From positions 1-64,000 of the forward strand of contig NZ_JADWPD010000010.1 in the NCBI RefSeq assembly GCF_017308975.1: DNA of 64,000 nucleotides, read 5' to 3'. Both the position numbers and the translations under genes were made by a program. This document shows, one piece after another, positions 47,379 through 54,714 of this stretch (position 1 is the first letter of the stretch; each line of letters begins with the position of its first letter). Under the pieces are notes generated by a model that did no database searches, was not told the origin of the DNA, and worked only from the letters and a program-made list of their open reading frames with translations. The DNA comes from Amycolatopsis sp. MtRt-6 (GTDB lineage: Bacteria; Actinomycetota; Actinomycetes; Mycobacteriales; Pseudonocardiaceae).

Positions 47379-48805
47379 ACCGCCTCCTGGGCGCGGACCC
47401 GCCGCCGCGTCAGCAACGTCACCAGGAAGCCCAGGGCCAGCGCCAGCAGCACGCCGAGGTTCGCGAAGGCCCAGGCGCCTTCGCGGCCGCCGAGCCCGAA
47501 CGGCTCCAGCAGGTATCCCTGCCACTTCAGCCAGTCCGCGGATGTGTTCGTCACCAGGCCCCAGCCGAGCGCCGTCGCCACCAGGACCAGCGCGATCGGT
47601 CCGAGCCGGACGTCGCCGTACCGGCCGGCCGGGTCGAAGAGGTCCGGCTCGGCGTAGTCGCGGCGCAGCAGGACGTCCGCGAGCATCACGCCGCACCAAG
47701 CCGCGACCGGCACGCCCAGCGTCACCAGGAAACCCTGGAACTGGCCGAGGAACTCGCCGCCGAAGAACACGATGTAGATCGTGCCCAGGATCATGATCAC
47801 GCCGTCGACGAACGCCGCCGCCGGACGCGGGATGCGCACGCCCGCCGAGAGCAGCGCCAGCCCCGACGAGTAGATGTCCAGCACCGCGCCGCCGACCAGG
47901 CCGAGCACCGCGACGATCGCGAACGGCACCAGGAACCACAGCGGCAGCAACGAAGTCAGCGCGCCGATCGGGTCGGCCGCGATCGCCTTGTTCAGGTCCG
48001 GCGACGAGCCGGCCAGCAGCAGCCCGAACACCAGCAGCACCACCGGCGCCACCGACGCGCCGAACGTCGTCCAGCCGACCACGCCCCGGCTCGACGCCGA
48101 CCGCGGCAGGTAGCGCGAGTAGTCCGCGGCCGCGTTGACCCAGCCGAGACCGAAGCCGGTCATCAGGAACACCAGCGCGCCCACCCACTGCTGCGCCGAA
48201 CCGGACGGCAGCGCGCTGACCGCCGCCCAGTGGACGTCGCCGGCCACGAGGACCACGTAGACGACCGTGAGCACCCCGGTGATCCAGGTGATCCACGTCT
48301 GCAGCCGCATGATCGCGTCGAAGCCGAGGACGCCGGCGGCCACGGTCAGCGCCGCCACCACGACGAGCGCGATCACCTTCGTCGGCGTCCCGCCGCCCCA
48401 GCCGAGGCGCTCGAACACGGTCGCCGTGGCCAGCGTCGCCAGCGCCGCGAGCACGGTTTCCCAGCCGACCGTCAGCAGCCACGAGATCGCCGACGGCAGC
48501 CGGTTGCCGCGTATGCCGAACGCCGCCCGCGAGAGCAGCATCGTCGGCGCCGACCCCCGTTTGCCCGCGATGGCGACGAAGCCGCACAGCAGGAACGAGA
48601 ACAGGATGCCGACGAGGCCGGCGACCAGTGCCTGCCAGAACGAGATGCCGAAGCCGAGGGTGAACGAGCCGTAGCTCAGCCCCAGCACCGACACGTTCGC
48701 GCCGAACCACGGCCAGAACAGCTGCCGTGGTCTTCCACGCCGCTCGGCGTCGTCGATCACGTCGAGGCCGTTGGTCTCCACCTCGAGCCTGCGGGAAGCG
48801 GTCAT
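47375..48805 (-). CDS. NCS1-family nucleobase permease
   Basis: This 476-aa membrane protein has about 12 helices and NCS1 landmarks: FWPWFGANVSVLGLSYG, SRAAFGIRGNRLPSAISWLL, GFGLGWVNAAADYSRYLP and VMLADVLLRRDY. The family imports cytosine, purines, allantoin, hydantoins or thiamine with protons or sodium. It sits in the middle of a five-gene operon for glycoside/nucleoside use. Its start overlaps the PfkB stop and its stop overlaps the isochorismatase start, each by 4 nt. Confidence 0.92.
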   Translation of the reverse strand: MTASRRLEVETNGLDVIDDAERRGRPRQLFWPWFGANVSVLGLSYGSFTLGFGISFWQALVAGLVGILFSFLLCGFVAIAGKRGSAPTMLLSRAAFGIRGNRLPSAISWLLTVGWETVLAALATLATATVFERLGWGGGTPTKVIALVVVAALTVAAGVLGFDAIMRLQTWITWITGVLTVVYVVLVAGDVHWAAVSALPSGSAQQWVGALVFLMTGFGLGWVNAAADYSRYLPRSASSRGVVGWTTFGASVAPVVLLVFGLLLAGSSPDLNKAIAADPIGALTSLLPLWFLVPFAIVAVLGLVGGAVLDIYSSGLALLSAGVRIPRPAAAFVDGVIMILGTIYIVFFGGEFLGQFQGFLVTLGVPVAAWCGVMLADVLLRRDYAEPDLFDPAGRYGDVRLGPIALVLVATALGWGLVTNTSADWLKWQGYLLEPFGLGGREGAWAFANLGVLLALALGFLVTLLTRRRVRAQEAV

Positions 48806-49677
48806 CGCGTGGCCTCCACCAGCTTGTCGATCTCTTCACGGCCCGGCGCGGTCGCCGGACCGGGCCGGGTCACCGAAAGCGCGGCCGCCGCGTTGGCGCG
48901 CACGGCGGCGTCGAGGAGGCTACTGCCGCGCAGCACCTCCGCGGCCAGCACACCGCAGTGCGTGTCGCCGGCGCCGGTGGTGTCCACCGCGTCGACCGGG
49001 AAGCCGGGGACGTGGGTGATCCGGCCGTGCTCGTGGACGCGGCAGCCGTTCGCGCCCTCGCGCACGATGGCAACCGGTGGCAGCTCGCCCAGCACCTCGG
49101 CTTCGCGGGCGTTGCAGCTCAGTATGTCTATTGTGGACAGCAAGTCATGAAGGTCTCCAGGGTTGATGTCTGCGATGAGCGGGCCGGGATCGAACAGGAT
49201 CCTCGAGCCGGGAAGGCGAGGCAGCCACTCCAGAAGGGCGCCGCGGTTGATCTCGTGCAACCAACTGTAGCCGCTCACGTACACGACGTCGTCATTCTTT
49301 GGGGTGACTCGGTCGAGCTGTTCCGCTCGCAGCCGTCCTTCGGCGCCGGTGCCGGTCGCGAAGGTCCGCTCGCCGGCCGCGTCCACCAGCACGACGACGA
49401 CACCAGTGTCCACTTCGGACGATGGTTCGTGCGCCAGTTCCACGCCTTCGGCCGCGAGGGCGTTGCGGGCGAGGTCGCCGAAGCACCCGATTCCGTGGCT
49501 GCCGGCGTAAAGCACGCGCGCACCGGACCGCGCGGCGGCGGCCATGACGTTGAAACCGCCACCGGGCAACAGGTTCGTCGACGACGCGAGGACGTCGCCG
49601 CCGGGCGGTGGCAGGGCCGGCACCGCCATGACGAGGTCGACGACGACCTGTCCGGTGTGCACCAGCCGCCCGCTCAC
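48802..49677 (-). CDS. PfkB-family (ribokinase-like) sugar/nucleoside kinase
   Basis: This 291-aa kinase has the PfkB signatures GGGFNVMAAAARSGARVLYA near the N-terminus and DAVDTTGAGDTHCGVLAAEV near the C-terminus, with the catalytic Asp in GAGD. ILSCNAREAEVLGE is the usual ADP/ATP-side strand. It would phosphorylate ribose or a nucleoside released or imported by the operon partners. It overlaps neighbours by 4 nt at both ends. Confidence 0.92.
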   Translation of the reverse strand: MSGRLVHTGQVVVDLVMAVPALPPPGGDVLASSTNLLPGGGFNVMAAAARSGARVLYAGSHGIGCFGDLARNALAAEGVELAHEPSSEVDTGVVVVLVDAAGERTFATGTGAEGRLRAEQLDRVTPKNDDVVYVSGYSWLHEINRGALLEWLPRLPGSRILFDPGPLIADINPGDLHDLLSTIDILSCNAREAEVLGELPPVAIVREGANGCRVHEHGRITHVPGFPVDAVDTTGAGDTHCGVLAAEVLRGSSLLDAAVRANAAAALSVTRPGPATAPGREEIDKLVEATR

Positions 49678-50669
49678 CGGCGGCGCAGCTTCAGGAGTTC
49701 GTCGACGAGCGGCCCGAATTCGAGCCGGTTGACGGCGAGCACGGTTTCGACGACGTCGGGGCGGAAGGCGCCGACGCCGTGCGCGGCGCCGAGCATCGCC
49801 CCGCAGATCGAGCCGACGGTGTCGGTGTCGCCGCCGAGCCCGGCGGCCAGCCGCAACGCCGACGGCGGGTCGTCGCCCATGGCCTCGGCCAGCGCGAAGG
49901 CGGCCACGACGGATTCCTGCGAAGCGACCGAAGTGCCGATGACCTGCGCGACCGCGTCGGCGACAGCTGCCGGCGCCATGCCCCGCACCCAGTCACGCGC
50001 CCAGCGGATCCGGGCGGCGATCTCCCCGCCGGGTGCCCAGTGCCCGCGTTCCCCGCCGACGACGGCGGCGCGCTCCCCGGCGTCGAGCGCCTCGGCCAGG
50101 CTCGCGCCGTCGACCCCGGCGGAGACGGCGGCCGCGACCGCGGCGGCCGACGCGATGCCCAGGCTGGTGTTGTGGGTGACCCGCGCGGTCGCGGCCACCG
50201 CGTCGACCAGCCGGTGCAGGTTCTCCGACGGCGTCGCGATGCCGACCGGCGCGACCCGCATGGCGGCGCCGTTGGTGGTGCCGGTGCGGCCGGCTTCGTC
50301 GGCCGGGACGCCGTCCTGGAGCCGGGCGAGCGCGCGTTTGGTGGACGGCCCGAGCAGGTCCGCGGAACCGCGGCGGACCATGTCCGCCTCCCAGATCAGC
50401 AGGGCGTCGGCCAGCACGTGTGGCTCCACGGTGCCGCGGCCGTCGATGAGCAGCCGGGCCAGGAGGACGGCCTGCTCGGTGTCGTCGGTGACCGAGCCGG
50501 CGGGCATCGACGGCGCGACCGGCTGCTCGGCGACGGCGGTGAGCAGGCCGGTGACCGGCCCGTAGGTGGCGGCGATGGCGGCGCGGGACATCGACTGCGT
50601 CGGCATCCCGAGCGCGTCGCCGACGGCCAGGCCGGTGAACGCGCCGAGCGCCCGGTCGCGCGCGGTCAC
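49674..50669 (-). CDS. ADP-ribosylglycohydrolase family protein
   Basis: This 331-aa all-helical protein has the di-magnesium site of ADP-ribosylglycohydrolases: GAFTGLAVGDALGMPTQ at the start, SVTDDTEQAVLLARLL (metal-binding DDTE), and AAGLGGDTDTVGSICGAMLG near the end. Family members remove ADP-ribose from proteins or, in some operons, split N-glycosidic bonds of small molecules. The latter fits better here, with a permease, kinase and amidase in the same operon. GTG 50669 overlaps the GntR stop by 4 nt. Confidence 0.92.
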   Translation of the reverse strand: MTARDRALGAFTGLAVGDALGMPTQSMSRAAIAATYGPVTGLLTAVAEQPVAPSMPAGSVTDDTEQAVLLARLLIDGRGTVEPHVLADALLIWEADMVRRGSADLLGPSTKRALARLQDGVPADEAGRTGTTNGAAMRVAPVGIATPSENLHRLVDAVAATARVTHNTSLGIASAAAVAAAVSAGVDGASLAEALDAGERAAVVGGERGHWAPGGEIAARIRWARDWVRGMAPAAVADAVAQVIGTSVASQESVVAAFALAEAMGDDPPSALRLAAGLGGDTDTVGSICGAMLGAAHGVGAFRPDVVETVLAVNRLEFGPLVDELLKLRRR

Positions 50670-51358
50670 CGGTGCCCGAAGGTGAGGTGGAACTGGAACC
50701 GGTCCGGGTCCAGCAGGCTGACGACCCGCTCGACGAGCCGGCCTTCGGCGTCGACCGAGGTGCGCTCGGCGCGGAGGAAGAGCTCGCCGACGCTGCGGCC
50801 GAGGAGTCCGGCGGCGCCGGCGTCGAGGCGTTCGGTGCTGATCCACTGGTCGCCGCCGACGGAGATCCGCCCGGCGGCTTCGAGGGTCTTGGTCAGCGAG
50901 CCGTCGCGCAGGCCGGTTTCGGGGAGGACGGCGAGCGGTCCGACGGCGGGCACGGTGGCGGTTTCCAGGGAGATCCCCCGGTCGTGCTCGCGCCGCAACC
51001 GCCGCACGGCGACGTAGGCCTGTTCGCCGAATTCTTCTTCGAGGACAAGGTCTTCGACGGTTTCGATGCCGAGCAGCTCGGTGGTGACCGGCGCGCCGGC
51101 GTCGGCGAGCGCGCGGGCCCAGCCGAGCCGCTGGTCGAGCTGGACGCCGTCGAAGGTGACGAACGACCCGACGCCGGCCTGGGTGGAGATGAGCTCGAGC
51201 TGCTGGAGCTCGGACAGCGCGCTGCGGACGGTGCCCCGGCTGACCTGGTACTGCAGGGCGAGCTGGTGCTCGCCGGGGAGGCGGTCGCCGTGGGCGAGGC
51301 GCCCGGAGCGGATCAGGTCGGTGAGGTCCCCGACGAGCTGCTGCCGCTTGCTGTACAT
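50666..51358 (-). CDS. GntR-family regulator (HutC/UTRA type)
   Basis: The protein has 230 aa. The N-terminal winged HTH has LVGDLTDLIRSGRLAHGDRL, PGEHQLALQYQVSRGTVRSA and a C-terminal UTRA ligand-binding domain (about 90-225, with GRSVGELFLRAERTSVDAEG). It probably senses the substrate of the operon and represses it. It is the first gene of the five-gene unit. The ATG at 51358 lies inside a cluster of TGTACA repeats (51352-51373), which suggests tight autorepression. An upstream GTG is possible but would put the operator within the gene. Confidence 0.9.
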   Translation of the reverse strand: MYSKRQQLVGDLTDLIRSGRLAHGDRLPGEHQLALQYQVSRGTVRSALSELQQLELISTQAGVGSFVTFDGVQLDQRLGWARALADAGAPVTTELLGIETVEDLVLEEEFGEQAYVAVRRLRREHDRGISLETATVPAVGPLAVLPETGLRDGSLTKTLEAAGRISVGGDQWISTERLDAGAAGLLGRSVGELFLRAERTSVDAEGRLVERVVSLLDPDRFQFHLTFGHR

Positions 51359-51373
51359 GTACACACCTGTACA
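51352..51373. promoter_or_regulatory. TGTACA triple repeat, candidate GntR operator
   Basis: TGTACA occurs at 51352-51357, 51358-51363 and 51368-51373; the first two form a perfect 12-bp palindrome. GntR/HutC proteins bind short palindromes of the form GT-N-TAC, which fits. The site overlaps the regulator's own start codon. Confidence 0.6.
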
Positions 51374-51390
51374 CCGCGCGTTGTCGCAGG

Positions 51391-52038
51391 TCAAGCGGCC
51401 ACAAGGGGCCTCGCGTCGGCGGCGATCATCTTGCCGGCCTTTTCGGCCACCTTGCCGGAGACGACCATGATCACCGCGAAGGAACCCGCGAAGAGGGTCG
51501 TGCTCAGCCAGACCATGGTCGGGACGGGCAGGGTGAACGCGCCGACGATGCGGACGGAGCTTTCCAGCACGAAGCCGATTCCCCAGATGACGCTGCAGCG
51601 CCGCATGATGGCGGTGAACGTTTCGTTTTCACTGAGCCGTTCCCACGCGGCTTCGTTTTCGGCCTTGCCGCGGGTGAGGAACGGGCGCATCGTCTTGGTC
51701 ATGATCGGCGCCGCGGTGAACGCGGAGGCGAGGATGACGAGGCCGGTGACGCCACTGCCGAGCGAGTCCTTGGCGATCATCATCCGGGCGTCGCCGGAGA
51801 CGAAGGTGAGCAGCATGCCGACGACGTTCGTGACGAGGACGACGAGGGCGAGGCCGTTGAGCGTGCGCTCCTTGGCGAACTGGTGGAGCGTCCGGGCCAG
51901 CGGGAAGACGCCGGCGACGGCGAGCGCGGTGAAGTCGCTCGCGCCGAGCGAGTGGAGTGCGTAGTAGACGCCGGTAGGGACGGCGATCTCGATCGCGAGG
52001 GTCTTGAGCAGGGAGCTTCCGGGCTGGTTCGTCGTCAT
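51391..52038 (-). CDS. VC0807-like integral membrane protein
   Basis: This 215-aa protein has five or six hydrophobic helices and segments SLLKTLAIEIAVPTGVYYAL, FPLARTLHQFAKERTLNGL, DSLGSGVTGLVILASAFT and FLTRGKAENEAAWERLS, similar to the VC0807 family of unknown function. The ATG at 52038 begins the family-like region; no good Shine-Dalgarno is seen. It ends 33 nt before the GntR start and could be read into the operon, but shares no obvious pathway with it. Confidence 0.75.
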   Translation of the reverse strand: MTTNQPGSSLLKTLAIEIAVPTGVYYALHSLGASDFTALAVAGVFPLARTLHQFAKERTLNGLALVVLVTNVVGMLLTFVSGDARMMIAKDSLGSGVTGLVILASAFTAAPIMTKTMRPFLTRGKAENEAAWERLSENETFTAIMRRCSVIWGIGFVLESSVRIVGAFTLPVPTMVWLSTTLFAGSFAVIMVVSGKVAEKAGKMIAADARPLVAA

Positions 52039-52147
52039 GCGTCGAGCTTGTCGCGGGAGCGGGGCCGGGAAGGATGCCGTCCGCCACGACTTCGGCCTGA
52101 CAGATGTCACGACCTCACGTTTCGCGCCGCTGCGTCGTCTACTGGGT

Positions 52148-52549
52148 ATGACGATCTTCTTGCGCCTCACGATGGCGCTGCAGACGCTGGCGGTCTTCCT
52201 TGCCCCGGTCACCGCCGGGCTGTTGCTGACCACCCCGAACGGGCACGTGCTCCACAGCGCTTCGGCGTACACGGTGTGGATCGTTGCCGTCGTGCAGGTG
52301 GTTGCCGCGGTGCTGGCTTGGCGGCCGGGTGGCGGCTCGCCACGGGTGATCCTCTACGCGGGGGTGTTCCTGGGGCTCGTGACCGCGCAGGTGGTCCTCG
52401 GTATCGCGCACGTCACGGCCGTGCACGTCCCATTGGGGGTACTGCTGTTCGGCCTGAGCCTGGTGCAGCTCAGCCGCCCGAGTGCATATCTTCGGCCTCG
52501 GGCACGCAGTCGTCGTCCGGATCGTCGAGCCAGCCATGTGGCAGCGTGA
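52148..52549 (+). CDS. Small four-helix membrane protein, 3' overlap with dus
   Basis: This 133-aa protein has four hydrophobic helices (MALQTLAVFLAPVTAGLLL, IVAVVQVVAAVLAW, ILYAGVFLGLVTAQVVLGI, VPLGVLLFGLSLVQL) and a basic C-terminal tail. I do not recognise a family. The last 80 nt overlap the 3' end of the convergent dus gene, an unusually long antisense overlap; the tail here (RPRARSRRPDRRASHVAA) may only reflect the dus codons read backwards. It is divergent from the VC0807-like gene. Confidence 0.6.
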   Translation: MTIFLRLTMALQTLAVFLAPVTAGLLLTTPNGHVLHSASAYTVWIVAVVQVVAAVLAWRPGGGSPRVILYAGVFLGLVTAQVVLGIAHVTAVHVPLGVLLFGLSLVQLSRPSAYLRPRARSRRPDRRASHVAA

Positions 52550-53609
52550 CCTTGCCCGGGGAGCCCTGACGTCCTCGCGGGCCCGTGGCCGCCTCCGGGA
52601 AGGGGGCGTCGTGGTCGAGCTGGGCGATCAGGTCGTCGAGCTGGTCCATCGACGACAGCATCGCGAAGCCGCGACGCAGCTCCGAGCCGACCGGGAAGCC
52701 CATCAGGTACCAGGCCATGTGCTTGCGGATGTCGCGCATGGCCTTGTCGTGGCCGTCGTGCTCGATGAGGAGTTCCGTGTGGCGGCGGAGCACCCGCGCC
52801 ACTCCGCCCAGGTTGGGCGGGGTCGGGATCGCGCGGCCCTGGAAAGCGGCTTCGAGCTCGCCGAACAGCCACGGGCGGCCGAGGCAGCCGCGGCCGACGA
52901 CGACGCCGTCGCAGCCCGTTTCCGCGACCATGCGCAGGGCGTCGTCGGCGCTGAAGATGTCGCCGTTGCCCAGCACCGGGATGGTCGTGACGGCTTCCTT
53001 CAGCTCGGCGATCTTCGTCCAGTCGGCCTGGCCGGAGTAGCGCTGCGCGGCTGTCCGGGCGTGCAGGCTGACGGCGGCGGCGCCCTCGGCTTCGGCGATG
53101 CGGCCGGCGTCGAGGAAGGTGCGGTGGTCGTCGTCGATGCCGATGCGGAACTTCACCGTGAACGGCGTGTCGCCGGCGGCCTTCACCGACTCGCGGACGA
53201 TGGCCTCGAACAGCTTCCGCTTGAACGGCAGCGCGGCCCCGCCGCCCTTGCGCGTCACCTTCGCGACCGGGCAGCCGAAGTTGGAGTCGACGTGGTCGGC
53301 GAGCCCTTCGCCGACGATGATGCGGACGGCTTCGGCCATGGTCTTGGGGTCGACGCCGTAGAGCTGCATGGACCTGGGCTTTTCGTGCTCGCCGAAGGTC
53401 ATCATGTGCATGGTGCCGGGGTGCCGTTCGACGACGGCACGGGCGGTGATCATCTCGCACACGTAGATGCCGGCGCCGTACTCCTGGCACAGCTGCCGGA
53501 AGGCGACGTTGGTGATGCCGGCCATGGGGGCGAGCACGACCGGCGGATCGACCTCGTAGGGGCCGATCTTCAGGGCGGGCTTGCTCAGGGTCGCGGTCAC
53601 GTCCTCCAT
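52470..53609 (-). CDS. dusB: tRNA-dihydrouridine synthase
   Basis: This 379-aa FMN enzyme reduces uridines in tRNA D-loops. The N-terminal TIM barrel has PPVVLAPMAGITNVAFRQLC, YVCEMITARA, and the catalytic Cys in VDSNFGCPVAKVTRKGGG. HARTAAQRYSGQADW and IPVLGNGDIFSADDAL bind FMN, and the C-terminal helical domain has RDIRKHMAWYLMGFP. The Dus subtype is assigned by bacterial DusB-like motifs. ATG 53609. A ~45-residue C-terminal acidic/Pro tail overlaps the convergent membrane gene. Confidence 0.93.
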   Translation of the reverse strand: MEDVTATLSKPALKIGPYEVDPPVVLAPMAGITNVAFRQLCQEYGAGIYVCEMITARAVVERHPGTMHMMTFGEHEKPRSMQLYGVDPKTMAEAVRIIVGEGLADHVDSNFGCPVAKVTRKGGGAALPFKRKLFEAIVRESVKAAGDTPFTVKFRIGIDDDHRTFLDAGRIAEAEGAAAVSLHARTAAQRYSGQADWTKIAELKEAVTTIPVLGNGDIFSADDALRMVAETGCDGVVVGRGCLGRPWLFGELEAAFQGRAIPTPPNLGGVARVLRRHTELLIEHDGHDKAMRDIRKHMAWYLMGFPVGSELRRGFAMLSSMDQLDDLIAQLDHDAPFPEAATGPRGRQGSPGKVTLPHGWLDDPDDDCVPEAEDMHSGG

Positions 53610-53689
53610 TGTCGCTTGTGGTGTCGATCACGTCGACCAGGGGCTCGCGGCCTTCGCGCCCTCCCGGAGGGAGGCATAGGTTTCCCGCC

Positions 53690-54655
53690 ATGACGAACGC
53701 GCCCCTGCGCTGGGGAATCATGGGTACCGGCGGGATCGCCGGCGCCTTCGCCCACGATCTGCGGCTCACCGAGTCCGGTGTGGTCGCCGCGGTCGGATCA
53801 CGGACCGCGGACGGTGCCGAGCGGTTTGCCGACAAGCACCGCGTTCCCACCCGCCACAGCAGCTACGAAGCCCTCGCGAACGATCCGGATGTCGACGTCG
53901 TCTACGTCGCCACGCCGCATCCCCTGCACCACGCCAACGCCCGGCTCGCCCTCGAAGCCGGGAAGCCCGTGCTCGTCGAGAAGCCGTTCACGATGAACGC
54001 CGACGAGGCTCGCGACCTCGTCGGCCTCGCGCGGACCAAGGACCTCTTCCTGATGGAGGCCATGTGGACGCGCTTCCTGCCGCACGTCCGGCACATCCGC
54101 GAGCTGTTGCCACGGCTGGGGGACGTCGTCACCGTCACCGCCGACCACGGGCAGTGGTTCGCCGCGGACCCGGCCTTCCGGCTGTTCGCTCCCGAACTCG
54201 GCGGCGGCGCCCTGCTCGACCTGGGGATCTACCCCGTTTCGTTCGCGTCGATGGTCCTCGGCGCGCCCGAGCGCGTGGCCGCCATGGCCAGTCCCGCCTT
54301 CACCGGCGTCGACGCCCAGATGTCGATGCTGTTCGGCTACGCGAGCGGCGCGCAAGCCGTCCTGACCTGCACCTTGAGCGCGGTTTCACCGACCACCGCG
54401 GCGATCGTCGGCACCGACGCGCGGATCGAGGTCGACGGGGCCTTCTACGCGCCCGCGTCCTTCACCTTCATCCCGCGCGAAGGCGAACGAAGCCGATTCG
54501 AATACGTCGATGAGGGCCACGGCCTGCGGCACCAGGCCGACGAAGTCGCGTTGCGGCTGGCCGCCGGGGAGACCGAGAGTCCGCTCATGCCGCTGGCCGA
54601 GACCGTCTCGATCATGACCACCATGGACCAGGTGCTGGCCGCGACCAGGACGTGA
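53690..54655 (+). CDS. Gfo/Idh/MocA-family oxidoreductase
   Basis: The protein has 321 aa. The Rossmann motif is RWGIMGTGGIAGAFAHDL. PDVDVVYVATPHPLHHANAR and the catalytic-Lys motif VLVEKPFTMNADEA follow, and MEAMWTRFLP with GGALLDLGIYPVSFA is typical of the dihydrodiol dehydrogenase/glucose-fructose oxidoreductase branch. The substrate is unknown. The ATG at 53690 lies 7 nt after TAGGTT (leaderless). It is divergent from dusB with 80 bp between. Confidence 0.9.
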   Translation: MTNAPLRWGIMGTGGIAGAFAHDLRLTESGVVAAVGSRTADGAERFADKHRVPTRHSSYEALANDPDVDVVYVATPHPLHHANARLALEAGKPVLVEKPFTMNADEARDLVGLARTKDLFLMEAMWTRFLPHVRHIRELLPRLGDVVTVTADHGQWFAADPAFRLFAPELGGGALLDLGIYPVSFASMVLGAPERVAAMASPAFTGVDAQMSMLFGYASGAQAVLTCTLSAVSPTTAAIVGTDARIEVDGAFYAPASFTFIPREGERSRFEYVDEGHGLRHQADEVALRLAAGETESPLMPLAETVSIMTTMDQVLAATRT

Positions 54656-54714
54656 CCCGGGATTGAGTAGTGCTACGGATCCGCAGGTGGGCGCCTTGGG
54701 TGACCCTGTCCGGT

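Noticed and set aside
49674..50669. ADP-ribosylglycohydrolase as the partner of a toxin (DarT/DarG-like or ADP-ribosylation system)
   Set aside because: No ADP-ribosyltransferase gene is adjacent; the overlapping permease, kinase and amidase genes point to metabolism.
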